Shown here: piece by piece, positions 8,145-16,763 of the stretch
Layout: each line of letters begins with the position of its first letter
How positions within the stretch are numbered: position 1 is the stretch's first letter
Source: QYQD01 sp040754095
Lineage (GTDB): Bacteria > Desulfobacterota > QYQD01
Assembly (NCBI GenBank): GCA_040754095.1
Contig: JBFMFO010000004.1
Coordinates: 62,001-126,000 of the forward strand
DNA length: 64,000 bases
Reading direction: 5' to 3'
Notes under the pieces: generated by a model
The model's input: the letters and a program-made list of their open reading frames with translations, nothing else
What the model was told of the DNA's origin: nothing
Database searches by the model: none
Translations under genes and position numbers: made by a program

Positions 8145-8525
8145 TTACCTCCATATCCAAAATGCTACTGCCCTGCCGAACCAGACGGAGCCTAAGCCAA
8201 TAACCACCTGGACAAGAATATTCAGGATGGCTAAGGGCGTCTCACCATCGTGTAGCAGGTTGAAGGTCTCATTCGAAAAGGCTGAGAAAGTGGTAAAGCC
8301 GCCCAGAAGGCCTATGAAAACAAACGCCCTTGAGGAGTCGGAGAACAAACCTCTGGAATCGGAAAGATGGGCAAAGAGACCGATGAAAAAGCAGCCGATG
8401 AGATTCACTATGAACGTACCATAAGGAAAAGAAATGCTCTTGAATATACCCTGGAAGAATCCGCTGACCAAATAGCGGGATACCGAACCGATAAAGCCTC
8501 CGATGCCTATGATGAAGAGTTTCAT
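8145..8525 (-). CDS. crcB: CrcB/Fluc fluoride ion channel
   Basis: 126 residues with four hydrophobic segments. Fluc-type small dual-topology channel exporting fluoride. Family motifs: GGFIGSVSRYLVSG at the N-terminus, GTFIVNLIGCFFIGLF (the conserved GT...N..G segment), and GLLGGFTTFSAFSNET near residues 73-88, which contains the phenylalanine box and the Na+-site turn. A single gene copy implies a homodimer. Directly upstream of the DUF190 gene. I looked for a fluoride riboswitch in the roughly 110-bp leader and saw none; the leader includes the terminator of the upstream operon. Confidence 0.93.
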   Translation of the reverse strand: MKLFIIGIGGFIGSVSRYLVSGFFQGIFKSISFPYGTFIVNLIGCFFIGLFAHLSDSRGLFSDSSRAFVFIGLLGGFTTFSAFSNETFNLLHDGETPLAILNILVQVVIGLGSVWFGRAVAFWIWR

Positions 8526-8590
8526 TATGTGATTGTTTAGCCAACTAAGCCGCGCGGGGCTTGGAATTGAGGAATAACAATGAAGCCGAG

Positions 8591-8621
8591 AAAAAGCCTC
8601 CCGGATTCAATCGTGGGAGGC
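8591..8621 (-). terminator. Intrinsic terminator of the HPS operon
   Basis: On the minus strand GCCTCCC, a 12-base loop and GGGAGGC followed by TTTTT. It begins 15 bases after the stop codon of the HPS-RraA gene (stop at 8636) and so separates this operon from crcB-DUF190. Confidence 0.85.
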
Positions 8622-8635
8622 GCTGGTATGCTGTC

Positions 8636-9925
8636 TCAGCCCTGTTTCTCCCAGCGCAGGAGTTCGGCTATCTTGGCCAGCGTGCCGCCTTCTTTGATCT
8701 CGGCCCGCAAGCGGTTTTCCTTCTCCAGGACATCCATGGCCCGGTTGGCGTATTCAGCGGCTATGGCCTTCGGCAAGACCACAAGGCCGTCGTCATCGCC
8801 CAGTATCCAGTCCCCGCTTTCTATTCTTACTGCGCCGATATTAATCGGTATTCCGATCTCGCCGAATCCTTTCGGCTCGCCGGCGTTGGGCATTATCAAT
8901 TTGCTGAAGGCCGGAAATTTCAGTTCCTTTATCTCGCGGGTATCCCGAATAGCGCCGTCTATAACCACACCGGCCAGACCTTTCTGTATTGCCGAATGTG
9001 TGGCCAGTTCCCCCCATATCGCCGGCCCTACCCCCCCGGCATCAATGACTATAACCTCACCTTTAGAGGCAATATCTATGGCCTCGACCGGCTTGGCCCA
9101 GTCACCGGGGTAGGTCCGTACCGTAAGCGCCCGGCCAAACATCCTGATGCCCGGAAAAAGGGGACGCAGTCCGTGCACCACACCGCCACGATGCAGGGCG
9201 TCAGAGAGGTTGGCTGTGGAAACCTGGCTTAATACCGTATTGATTTCAGCCCCGGTAACCCGTTTGAAAAGACGCGTGGGGACAGCCGCCCTTTCGGTAA
9301 TGGCCTTCTTGATAGCCGAGGCCGCCTTTTTGGGATCAGCAGCCTTGGTAACAGCCCCCCCCACGATCACTATAGACGCCCCGGCTTCTACAGCCAGAGA
9401 GGCCGTCTCTGAATTTATGCCGCCGGCTACGCCTACGGGTACGGTAAGGGCCGCGCTGACCCGGCGGAGCGCCGCAAAGGGGTCTTTCCCCTCCATCTGC
9501 TCATCAATAGAACAGTGCACAGTAACAAAGTCAGCCCCCCATTCCTCGGCCTCACGGGCGCGGCTGACCGGATCTGGGACAGCAATGAGATCTACCACAA
9601 TCCTGGCGCCGTAATTCTTGCCGGCCTGGATACATTCACGGATAGTAGCCGGGCTGGCGGCGCCGAGGACATCGACGATATTGGCCCCGGCCTTGGCCGC
9701 GGCCTCAACCTCTATCCGCCCTGCGTCCATGACCTTCATGTCGGCGACAATGGTCACATGGGGAAAAATCCGCCGGAGTTCCCGGACTGCCTCCAATCCT
9801 TCGCTCTTGATAAGAGGAGTACCGGCCTCCAGCCAGTCCACCCCTCCCGCCAAGGCAGCCTTCGCTGCCTTAATCGCCCGTTTAAGATCTACAAAATCCA
9901 GGGCTAACTGCAAAACAGGCTTCAT
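8636..9925 (-). CDS. 3-hexulose-6-phosphate synthase fused to RraA-like domain
   Basis: 429 residues, two domains. Residues 1-210 form an orotidine-decarboxylase-type barrel of HPS: LALDF at 8-11, ADMKVMDAG at 61-69 (the DxKxxD metal/substrate motif), VTVHC at 135-139 and VGVAGGI. HPS condenses formaldehyde with ribulose 5-phosphate, or runs in reverse to make ribulose 5-phosphate. Residues 225-429 form an RraA/HMG-aldolase-like domain: WGELATHSA at 304-312 and DGAIRD at 323-328, the segments that bind metal and oxo-acid in the aldolase relatives. This two-domain arrangement is known in archaea. Only two bases separate it from the phosphohexuloisomerase gene, so the pair supplies the ribulose monophosphate module. 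Role of the RraA domain is unknown. Confidence 0.88.
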   Translation of the reverse strand: MKPVLQLALDFVDLKRAIKAAKAALAGGVDWLEAGTPLIKSEGLEAVRELRRIFPHVTIVADMKVMDAGRIEVEAAAKAGANIVDVLGAASPATIRECIQAGKNYGARIVVDLIAVPDPVSRAREAEEWGADFVTVHCSIDEQMEGKDPFAALRRVSAALTVPVGVAGGINSETASLAVEAGASIVIVGGAVTKAADPKKAASAIKKAITERAAVPTRLFKRVTGAEINTVLSQVSTANLSDALHRGGVVHGLRPLFPGIRMFGRALTVRTYPGDWAKPVEAIDIASKGEVIVIDAGGVGPAIWGELATHSAIQKGLAGVVIDGAIRDTREIKELKFPAFSKLIMPNAGEPKGFGEIGIPINIGAVRIESGDWILGDDDGLVVLPKAIAAEYANRAMDVLEKENRLRAEIKEGGTLAKIAELLRWEKQG

Positions 9926-9927
9926 CT

Positions 9928-10488
9928 TTACTCCAGATTGGCATGACGCGCCAGAAGGGTCCGGTAATCACTGCCCTTCTCTCTGTAGATGGTCAGGATA
10001 ATGGCCTCCAGGAACAGGAAGGCCGACTGCTCAAAAAGCGACCCCGGGGGTTGACCCGACTTCTCTTTATCCCTCATACGTTTTGTTCCTCCCGGCAGCG
10101 CCAGCCGGCGATCGGATAACCCGGCCAGAGGAGATTCTTCATCACCTAAGATCGCATACGTAAGCGCGCCTGCCTGTTTGGCTATCTTGACTATTTCGCA
10201 GGGCAAGGCCGTCTCGCCGGATCCGGACAACACCACCAGCAGATCGCCTTTTTTTATGGGAGGAGTTATGGTCTCGCCTGCGAAATAGCAATTATATCCC
10301 AGATGCATCAGCCGCATGCAAAAAGCGCGAAGTATATAACCGGAACGTCCCTGGGCCGAGAAAAAGATGGCCGGTGCGCTGTTCAAGCATTCTATGAGAC
10401 TTGCCGCCTCTGCCGCATCTATTTTGCTTAAAAGTTTTCGGTTCTCCTCCTGGACATATTTCAGGCAATCATTAATCATGCTCTTCAT
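9928..10488 (-). CDS. hxlB: 6-phospho-3-hexuloisomerase (SIS domain)
   Basis: 186 residues from the ATG at 10488 (MKSMINDCL); the longer reading frame to 10614 would overlap the upstream gene by more than 100 bases, so this start, ten bases after the upstream stop, is preferred. One SIS domain: FFSAQGRSGYILRAFCMRLMHLG near residues 40-60, LVVLSGSGET around 85-94 and a C-terminal helix LFLEAIILTI. PHI interconverts hexulose 6-phosphate and fructose 6-phosphate. Adjacent HPS makes the assignment firm. In organisms lacking an oxidative pentose phosphate pathway, this pair makes pentose phosphates; formaldehyde fixation is the alternative. Confidence 0.9.
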   Translation of the reverse strand: MKSMINDCLKYVQEENRKLLSKIDAAEAASLIECLNSAPAIFFSAQGRSGYILRAFCMRLMHLGYNCYFAGETITPPIKKGDLLVVLSGSGETALPCEIVKIAKQAGALTYAILGDEESPLAGLSDRRLALPGGTKRMRDKEKSGQPPGSLFEQSAFLFLEAIILTIYREKGSDYRTLLARHANLE

Positions 10489-10498
10489 AACAAAGTTT

Positions 10499-12613
10499 TT
10501 AAACCGGAGATACGAGAGAAAAGAATGACCGGCTCGTTCCCGTCTGCATACGGAGAAAAGAAATAGCCGCCTCCGGCCCATAGCGGTTGAGGATCTCCAG
10601 GGCCATACCGGCAAAAGAAATCACTGATGATGCTTCATATGTATGGAGGAGTTCAAATACCTTTTGTCCGGCTAACATGGCCACTTCATCGTTTACGGCC
10701 ATCATCCGGCTTGTTGTTTCCACAATCCGGCCGAATGTCTTGGCATCTATCTTAGCCATAAGTTCGGGCAGATTTTCTACCAACAGCACCGCCAGGCGCG
10801 GACTCTGCCGGGAAGTCTTATTTACCGCCTCCAGGAAGTCTTCGGAAAATTCAGGCTTCTGAAAAAGGCCGGACAACTTTGCCGCCAATATCTTGCCGGA
10901 TTCATAATCTTTCACTGTGGACTGATAGACGATGTCATTATAGGCGGACAGGAAATCAGGTCTGTTGCCTTTAATAATAAGCGGCAGTTCCCGTGCGGAG
11001 ATGATGCCCGCCTCATAATCTCCTTCCACTATGCGGCGCAGACTCTCGGTATAAGTCAGCGCCTCTTGGTCATTCATCTCGGTTATACCCTCCGCTATGA
11101 ATCGCGCGCTCTCTTTCGCAGCCGTATGATCTCGTTCAGCTATATAGGTTATAATCGTCTCATAATGGTTCAGTACCGGATCCGGTGACTTTCGCAAGAG
11201 ATCGGGAAGAACCTCTGCCAGCGCCAGTGCGACATCGTGATCCTTTCGCGCCATACGCTGCAAGATACCTTCATACCTGGTCAGGTCCTCTGTACGGTCT
11301 TCTTTTATGAGTTCAAAGACCTTTTCCGCAGCGATTGTACCCAGGCGGAAGTCTTTTTCCACTATGCCCCAGAGGCTTTTTAGATATGTGTCCCTTTGCC
11401 TGCCATCCAATTTTTCCATTAAGGCGGCTATCTTTTCAGCGGCCATCATGGCGATTTTATGATCGCCGCCGGCCAGATGAGCCAGTATCCTTTCATACTG
11501 GCCGATTAAGGCCCCATTTTCTTTGTCTATAAGCTCGGAGAATATCTTGGCCGCGCTAAGGGCGACACGTCCATGGAGTTTGGCCAGGCGGTGCACTACT
11601 TCCAGATAATTTACATGGAACCTGGATTCTACATCCCTGAGTAAATATGGGATTCTCTCCCCGGCCGCCATACCGACCTTCTCATCCTGTTCTGCACACA
11701 GCGTTACAATATTAGCGTAAAGGGAAAGGGCCTTCTCATCAACCTTTTCTAATAATTGTAATATCTTATCTGCGCAAAATACCCCTACCCGGCCATTTCG
11801 CCCCGCGATCATGCCTACTGTATTCAGGTAACGACGCCTCAGGGAGGCGGGTATCTCCATAAGATAGCGCAATAGTTTATCGGCCATAATAACGCCGGAT
11901 TCTCTGTCTCTGGCCGCTATGTTGCCGGCGACTTCCCCGTATTTTTTGATAATAGCCTCATCCATATCTTTAAGCAGCGGGAGCAACTTCTCTGCCATTA
12001 TCATGCCGACCTTATAATCATTTTCCGCGCCCCGACTCACTACGGCTACATAGGTCTCCATCGTATCCTTATTGATACCAGAGATAAATGACGGCAGACT
12101 CTCGGCCGCAGCAAGACCCACCCGATAGCTTAACATACTTATCTTACTGATTGTTTTTAAGTAATTGGCCCTGGCCGGTTTATTTACCTTGTCTATCCAT
12201 TCAAGCAAATTTCCGGCAAAGGTAACGGCTACCTGGCAATTTTGCGCGCAGGTTTGTTCAATAATATTTTCATATTCAGAGATCATTTCAGGGGTTAATT
12301 TATTCAGATAAGCAGGAAGGTGCTGAGCGACTGTGGCTGCCAGGCGATAACTTTTGCCTGCGAAACGGATAATAACCTGCGCATAGAGGTCTATTTTTTC
12401 CGGGGTCAACCCCGCATAAGCCGCGGATAACGTCTTTGCCGCAGTAATCCCAAGATCATGTTTGATGGCCGTAGTTTTTTTCACCGCGGCAATTAAAGAA
12501 TCCTTTATCTCATCTCCTGCCTTATCCAGCGGGCCAAGTAATTTTATGGGATCAACCGGCTGGCCGGACTGAAATTCTTTTATGTGTTTTTCTATAATAA
12601 GTTCTCTATCCAT
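10499..12613 (-). CDS. 704-residue protein of about 37-residue alpha-helical repeats
   Basis: I do not recognise this family. Almost the whole chain is built of repeats of about 37 residues, roughly seventeen units, with the pattern xYxxIVxxxAxxDxxVGxxAAExLPxLLxxL and a hinge of charged or Pro residues between units. Two consecutive units (around residues 330-405, NYLEVVHRLAK and QYERILAHLAG) are both exactly 37 long. No signal peptide or membrane helix is present. A superhelical solenoid like HEAT or TPR arrays is expected, serving as a scaffold or peptide-binding surface. Similar Y...A...P.LL periodicities occur beside VWA domains of NorD-like proteins, but no such domain is present here. 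First gene of the operon with phosphohexuloisomerase and HPS-RraA. Confidence 0.85.
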   Translation of the reverse strand: MDRELIIEKHIKEFQSGQPVDPIKLLGPLDKAGDEIKDSLIAAVKKTTAIKHDLGITAAKTLSAAYAGLTPEKIDLYAQVIIRFAGKSYRLAATVAQHLPAYLNKLTPEMISEYENIIEQTCAQNCQVAVTFAGNLLEWIDKVNKPARANYLKTISKISMLSYRVGLAAAESLPSFISGINKDTMETYVAVVSRGAENDYKVGMIMAEKLLPLLKDMDEAIIKKYGEVAGNIAARDRESGVIMADKLLRYLMEIPASLRRRYLNTVGMIAGRNGRVGVFCADKILQLLEKVDEKALSLYANIVTLCAEQDEKVGMAAGERIPYLLRDVESRFHVNYLEVVHRLAKLHGRVALSAAKIFSELIDKENGALIGQYERILAHLAGGDHKIAMMAAEKIAALMEKLDGRQRDTYLKSLWGIVEKDFRLGTIAAEKVFELIKEDRTEDLTRYEGILQRMARKDHDVALALAEVLPDLLRKSPDPVLNHYETIITYIAERDHTAAKESARFIAEGITEMNDQEALTYTESLRRIVEGDYEAGIISARELPLIIKGNRPDFLSAYNDIVYQSTVKDYESGKILAAKLSGLFQKPEFSEDFLEAVNKTSRQSPRLAVLLVENLPELMAKIDAKTFGRIVETTSRMMAVNDEVAMLAGQKVFELLHTYEASSVISFAGMALEILNRYGPEAAISFLRMQTGTSRSFFSLVSPV

Positions 12614-12707
12614 GGATTACCCCCACGCTTACGTGGCCTTTCTTTGTCACCTTATAGCATAAAAGACTAAAAAAGGAATCCAGAAAAATGTTATGAAAAT
12701 TCTAATT

Positions 12708-12852
12708 AGTTTCCATCCGGAAACCCAAAAATTCCGGATGAGCTATCAGCGTTCAGCTTAACATCTTGTTTATCTTGGTTTTTAGCTGAGGGCTGATCGC
12801 CGATGGCTGAAAGCTTGAATCCGAAAACGACAATTTTCGGATGAAAACTAAT
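12708..12852. repeat. R1 dispersed repeat, copy 2
   Basis: Starts TTAGTTTCCATCCGGAAACC with the inner ATTCCGGATGAGC and ends TTTTCGGATGAAAACTAA, an inverted version of the left end. Lies in the 349-bp divergent gap between the helical-repeat gene and cheW. Promoters for both genes presumably lie in 12614-12707 and 12853-12950; AT-rich segments there show no convincing -35/-10 pair. Confidence 0.65.
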
Positions 12853-12962
12853 TATCACCGACTAATCGTTAATGTTTTTATAAAACATGCCGTTAATAAT
12901 ATGTAAGTAATTTTTGCACGTTAATTTTCAGGAGAAAACCTAAGCAAAAAGGAGTAATAGCC

Positions 12963-13460
12963 ATGGGAGAAGCAGTAACACAAGTCGAGGCCGGCTTTCA
13001 GGAATTAGCGGCCAGGGAAGGGAAATATTTAACTTTTGTGTTAGGTAAGGAAGAATATGGCCTGGAAATTTTAAAAGTGAAAGAAATTATCGGCATGATG
13101 GATATAACTTCCGTACCAAATGTACCGTCTTATGTTAAAGGGGTAATCAATCTGCGGGGCAAGGTGATACCTGTAGTGGAATTGCGTTTAAAATTCGGTA
13201 TGGAATCCATCCCTTATACGGAGCGGACCTGTATTATTGTGGTGGATGTTCAGGTCAAAGGCCGCCCCGCGCTGGTCGGGATAGTGGTGGATGCCGTCTC
13301 CGAGGTTTTAAACATCAATCGGGAGGAGATAGAGAACACACCTAACTTTGGGACTGGAATGGACACAAACTATATCCTGGGCATGGCCAAGGTCAAGGGA
13401 CAGGTTAAGATACTGCTGGACATCGATCAAGTCCTTGATAATAGCGAACTGGCCCTTTAA
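12963..13460 (+). CDS. cheW: CheW-type chemotaxis coupling protein
   Basis: 165 residues, a single CheW domain: KYLTFVLGKEEYGLEILKVKEII at residues 19-41, PNVPSYVKGVINLRGKVIPV around 52-71, then VDAVSEVL and ILGMAKV. CheW bridges methyl-accepting receptors to the kinase CheA. Strong ribosome-binding site AAAAGGAG eight bases before ATG. The gene stands alone with its own terminator and no other che gene is in the window, so it may serve a receptor array elsewhere or a CheW-dependent type IV pilus or c-di-GMP pathway; the two PilZ genes at 61 kb are a loose hint. Confidence 0.93.
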   Translation: MGEAVTQVEAGFQELAAREGKYLTFVLGKEEYGLEILKVKEIIGMMDITSVPNVPSYVKGVINLRGKVIPVVELRLKFGMESIPYTERTCIIVVDVQVKGRPALVGIVVDAVSEVLNINREEIENTPNFGTGMDTNYILGMAKVKGQVKILLDIDQVLDNSELAL

Positions 13461-13489
13461 GAAATCAAAAATATGGCTCTCCTTACGGC

Positions 13490-13535
13490 GGCGGGATAGA
13501 GGTAGGCTATAACTTCTGTCCCGCCTCCTTTTTTC
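13490..13535 (+). terminator. Intrinsic terminator after cheW
   Basis: GGCGGGATAGAGG paired with CTTCTGTCCCGCC (one G-T and one mismatch), then CCTTTTTT. Sits 30 bases after the cheW stop codon. Confidence 0.85.
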
Positions 13536-13555
13536 TAAGAACAAGACGTTATTTT

Positions 13556-13774
13556 TAAACCGTTCACCGTTTACCGAGGGAGAATTTTTCACATTCTTGG
13601 GGACAACGGTTAACTAGTTTTCATCCGGAAACTACCGTTTCCGGATTCAGGCTTTCAGCTATCAGCCATTAGCCGTCAGCAAAAAATAAGACAAACAACA
13701 TCTTAAGCTGAAAGCTGATAGCTGACTGCTGACCGCTCCATCCAGAAAATCGGAGTTTTCAGATAGGCACTAAC
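13556..13774. repeat. R6 fragment followed by R1 copy 3
   Basis: 13556-13613 carries R6-like words (ACCGTTCACCGTTTACCGAG, GACAACGGTTAAC). 13614-13774 is R1: TTTTCATCCGGAAACTACCG at the left, AGTTTTCAGATAGGCACT at the right, with AGCTGAAAGCTGATAGCTGA between. The 446-bp gap between cheW and the channel gene otherwise holds 130 bp leading into the channel gene. Confidence 0.6.
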
Positions 13775-13906
13775 TGATACCGGTGAACGGATACTATCTT
13801 TCCGGCTTGCAACGCGGTTGTTAAAGCATTTGCCTTAACTATAAGGAAATGCTATAAATTTAAAAACATCGCTTCCAGACTTTGACTTTTTACGAGTTCA
13901 TCAGCT

Positions 13907-14920
13907 ATGGCGCCATCTCAATCCCGCAATATTCTCATCGGCATCACTATTCTCATTTTTGTTATAGCCTTCGGAACGAGCGGCTATATGCTTATCGAGA
14001 AATGGGAATTTTTAGACGCCCTTTACATGACCGTTATTACCTTAACCACTGTCGGATATGGGGAAGTCCGGCCACTGGGCGGTTCAGGACGGGTCTTTAC
14101 AATCTGCCTGCTTATCATGGGCGTTGGTTTTGTGTTTTACATGTTCGGAACCATAACCCAGATCATGGTAGAAGGCCAGTTTAGAAGACTTTTGGGGAGG
14201 AGAAAATTGGGAAAACAGCTTGCCGCATTAAAGGACCATTACATTATATGCGGTTATGGCCGCATCGGACAGATTATCTCACGGGAGATTGCTAAAAAAC
14301 CCTTGCCGCTTGTGATTATCGAAAACAACCCGGATCTGATAAAAACCATTGAAGAACAGGGACATCTATTTATCGAAGGCGATGCCACACGGGAAGACAC
14401 ATTACTTAAGGCCAATATCCAAAAGGCCAAGGGCCTGGTAGCTACAGTATCTTCCGACGCTGATAACGTATATATCATACTCACTGCCCGCGGCCTGAAC
14501 CCGGGTCTTTATATCATGGCCCGGGTCGTTGATGAAAAGGCTGAACGAAATCTCTTACAGGCCGGAGCAAACCGGGTTATATCACCATACCATATCGGAG
14601 CGCGTAAAATGGCCCAGGCGATCCTGCGGCCGGCCGTGACTGATTTCATTGAGTTGGCCGTACACCGGGGAGGAATAGAGCTGCAAATAGAGGAGATCCC
14701 GGTGCGCGCCCCGTCTCGTATTACAGATGTGCCGCTTAGGGAATCCGGGATAAGGCAGGAATTAGGACTGATTATAATTGCTATCCAGAGGGCTTCAGGC
14801 GAGATGCTTTATAACCCCCCGCCGGAGGCCAGGATACAGGTAGGCGATATACTTATAGCTATGGGTGACCCCAAAAACCTCAATAAGTTGGAAAAAATGC
14901 TGGGAATTTCTTCGGCCTAA
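13907..14920 (+). CDS. Potassium channel with RCK (TrkA-N/TrkA-C) domains
   Basis: 337 residues. An inner-membrane two-helix pore: helix at 8-29, pore helix MTVITLTTVGYGE with selectivity filter TVGYG at 48-52, and helix 64-84. After a basic linker (RRLLGRRKLGKQ), a Rossmann RCK domain begins with HYIICGYGRIGQ (111-122), and residues 250-337 match TrkA-C (GDILIAMGDPKNLNKLEK). This is the MthK/Kch arrangement, ligand-gated through the RCK ring. The ATG at 13907 has no strong ribosome-binding site. Convergent with the cyclo-ligase gene, stop codons adjacent. Confidence 0.93.
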   Translation: MAPSQSRNILIGITILIFVIAFGTSGYMLIEKWEFLDALYMTVITLTTVGYGEVRPLGGSGRVFTICLLIMGVGFVFYMFGTITQIMVEGQFRRLLGRRKLGKQLAALKDHYIICGYGRIGQIISREIAKKPLPLVIIENNPDLIKTIEEQGHLFIEGDATREDTLLKANIQKAKGLVATVSSDADNVYIILTARGLNPGLYIMARVVDEKAERNLLQAGANRVISPYHIGARKMAQAILRPAVTDFIELAVHRGGIELQIEEIPVRAPSRITDVPLRESGIRQELGLIIIAIQRASGEMLYNPPPEARIQVGDILIAMGDPKNLNKLEKMLGISSA

Positions 14921-15499
14921 CTACGAAGATACTGCAATAATACGCCGTTCAGTAACAATCATGTCCATCAGGCAATCGTGCTCATCCAGCGGCACTAAAG
15001 GCGCTATCTGTATCTCATAGGCCAGGGCTACTTTTAAGGAACTGCCCGGCAGACCCGGTAAAAAACGATCATAAAAGCCCATTCCATATCCGATGCGTCC
15101 TCCCCGGTTGTCAAAAACACAACCCGGCACTACGGTAATGTCTATATCCTCCGGGGATAATGGTCTTAGCCCGGTATTCTTCGGTTCCAGAAGGCCGAAA
15201 CGGCGTGGGGTCAAATCGCTTTTCAAGTCTTTTAAAACAGACGGGACTATGACACCCCGCTCATAATCAGTGTATGGAACGGCCACCACCTTGCCTTGCT
15301 CCAGCGCCGCCTCTATTATGTGCCGCGTCTCTGCCTCGCTCCGGAAGGAGACATATAAAAAAACGCCCGTGGCCCGGTTCCATTCCGGCAGGGCCATAAG
15401 GCGAACGGCGATGGCCTCTGAACAGGTCTTACGCTCTAAAGGGGTGAGGCTGTCGCGGAGCTTGAGGATGCGACGTCTTAATTCAGCCTTGGTCTCCAT
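14921..15499 (-). CDS. 5-formyltetrahydrofolate cyclo-ligase
   Basis: 192 residues from METKAELRRR. Converts 5-formyl-THF to 5,10-methenyl-THF with ATP. Seen: KAELRRRILKLRDSL at the N-terminus (P-loop-like basic helix), VFLYVSFRSEAETRHI, VVPGCVFDNRGGRIGYGMGFYDRFL (conserved G-GxGYYD segment), and the C-terminal DCLMDMIVTERRII. A longer version starting at 15544 would overlap the hydrogenase protease gene by 28 bases and adds an unconserved extension, so 15499 is preferred, though neither start has a good ribosome-binding site. Confidence 0.92.
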   Translation of the reverse strand: METKAELRRRILKLRDSLTPLERKTCSEAIAVRLMALPEWNRATGVFLYVSFRSEAETRHIIEAALEQGKVVAVPYTDYERGVIVPSVLKDLKSDLTPRRFGLLEPKNTGLRPLSPEDIDITVVPGCVFDNRGGRIGYGMGFYDRFLPGLPGSSLKVALAYEIQIAPLVPLDEHDCLMDMIVTERRIIAVSS

Positions 15500-15516
15500 T
15501 TTCTTAAGTGTAGCCG

Positions 15517-15987
15517 TCAGCTTTGGCCTCCATTTCCCTGACATTCCTTTAATATGATATCGATGATGGCCGGCACCTGTTTCTGAACCTCATCCGTAAG
15601 CTCCATCCCCCAGTCAATGGCTTTAGGCTCTACGCCGATTATTACCACCTCCGGCGAATAACCCAGTTTTTTGGACATGGAAAGGGACTCTACTACACCG
15701 AGGTCATGCAGGGAAACCGGGCCTTCTTTATCTGCGACGAGGTCTTCAGGACGGCACTGGTAAATTGTCCCCGGCTTCTGCCCGGCCTTAAGGGCATCAA
15801 CGATTATCACCTTTTGCACCCCATCCAGATAAAAGGCCAGGTTCATAGTGGCCGTACCCATATCCAACAGATCCACATGGGCCGGAAGCTCCCTGTCTCG
15901 CAAGGCCTGGATGATATGCACCCCTATCCCCTCATCCTGGAGGAGAAGATTGCCTATGCCGACAATTAGTGTCTTCTGATCACGCAT
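15517..15987 (-). CDS. Hydrogenase maturation protease (HyaD/HycI family)
   Basis: 156 residues from the ATG at 15987, which has AAAGGTGG seven bases upstream; the ORF extends to 16029 without support. It cleaves the C-terminal peptide of the large subunit of [NiFe]-hydrogenases after Ni insertion. Motifs: LIVGIGNLLLQDEGIGVHII (Asp/Glu that bind Ni), VDLLDMGTATMNL, KVIIVDALKAG, and SLHDLGV with the third nickel ligand His. No hydrogenase structural gene is in the window, so the client is encoded elsewhere; the CbiMQO importer could supply nickel. Confidence 0.92.
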   Translation of the reverse strand: MRDQKTLIVGIGNLLLQDEGIGVHIIQALRDRELPAHVDLLDMGTATMNLAFYLDGVQKVIIVDALKAGQKPGTIYQCRPEDLVADKEGPVSLHDLGVVESLSMSKKLGYSPEVVIIGVEPKAIDWGMELTDEVQKQVPAIIDIILKECQGNGGQS

Positions 15988-16130
15988 AATCCACCTTTTA
16001 GGATGATAACAGTTTGAAATTATGTCCAATTCTCAAGAAATTGTCAAATTGTTTCTCAAGCTTATCATTTGGTGGTATGATAACGAGAAACCAGTTAATA
16101 ATAGTGTTAGGTTGCAGCGGAGATCATCCA

Positions 16131-16763
16131 GTGCGCGTAATCGAGGTAGTTGCTCTTCTAGCTGCGCTTCTTGCTGGCTTCTGGATCGGCAGATTCAGAC
16201 GTACCGCGGTTGAGAATCAGGGCGAAGCTGCCGTAAGAAGAACGCTTACTCAGAACTTCAGTGGCGCCGCCTACCACCTCCTAAATAACATCACACTTCC
16301 GTTTGAAGACGGTACAACACAGGTTGACCATGTCTTGGTCTCAAAATACGGCATATTTGTAATTGAATCGAAACATTACAGTGGTTGGATTTTCGCAAAC
16401 GCCTCCTGGCCAACCTGGACTCAGGTTGTCTTCAAACAAAAACACCGGTTTCAAAATCCATTGCGCCAGAACTACAAGCATGTCAGGGCCATTCAACAGG
16501 TATTGGACTTTGTTCCATCTGAACATATTCATTCCCAAGTCGCGTTTACGGGCGATGCTGTGTTTAAGACCGAGCGTCCCGCAGGAGTCTTTGATGTCGA
16601 TGGCCTAGTGCAGCACATAGGGCAATACACAACAGAGGTTTTAACTGAGAACAGACTTCAATTCTGCGTTGGCCGCTTGGAATGTCTTCGGAAGACTATT
16701 TCTGGCCAAACAGATGTGGAGCATCAAGAATATCTCAATCGGAAACACGGCGATGCAACCTAA
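16131..16763 (+). CDS. NERD (nuclease-related) domain protein with one membrane helix
   Basis: 210 residues from the GTG at 16131, preceded by GCGGAGAT at a good distance; an upstream ATG at 16014 would begin outside the presumed cassette and inside the protease leader. A hydrophobic helix (VALLAALLAGFWIG) is followed by NERD motifs: NQGEAAVRRTL, the strand with ITLPFEDGTTQVDHVLVSKYG and GIFVIESKHYSGWI, containing the D...ExK-type active-site pattern shared with restriction endonuclease folds, and NPLRQNYKHVRAI. NERD proteins are found on plasmids, mobile DNA and defence loci; the substrate is unknown. Base composition is lower in G+C than neighbours. Followed directly by attC. Confidence 0.85.
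   Translation: MRVIEVVALLAALLAGFWIGRFRRTAVENQGEAAVRRTLTQNFSGAAYHLLNNITLPFEDGTTQVDHVLVSKYGIFVIESKHYSGWIFANASWPTWTQVVFKQKHRFQNPLRQNYKHVRAIQQVLDFVPSEHIHSQVAFTGDAVFKTERPAGVFDVDGLVQHIGQYTTEVLTENRLQFCVGRLECLRKTISGQTDVEHQEYLNRKHGDAT

Noticed and set aside
8526..8590. Possible fluoride riboswitch before crcB
   Set aside because: The conserved pseudoknot words of the crcB motif are absent; the structure seen is the upstream terminator.
8561..9232. 223-codon plus-strand ORF
   Set aside because: Antisense to HPS-RraA and running through its terminator.
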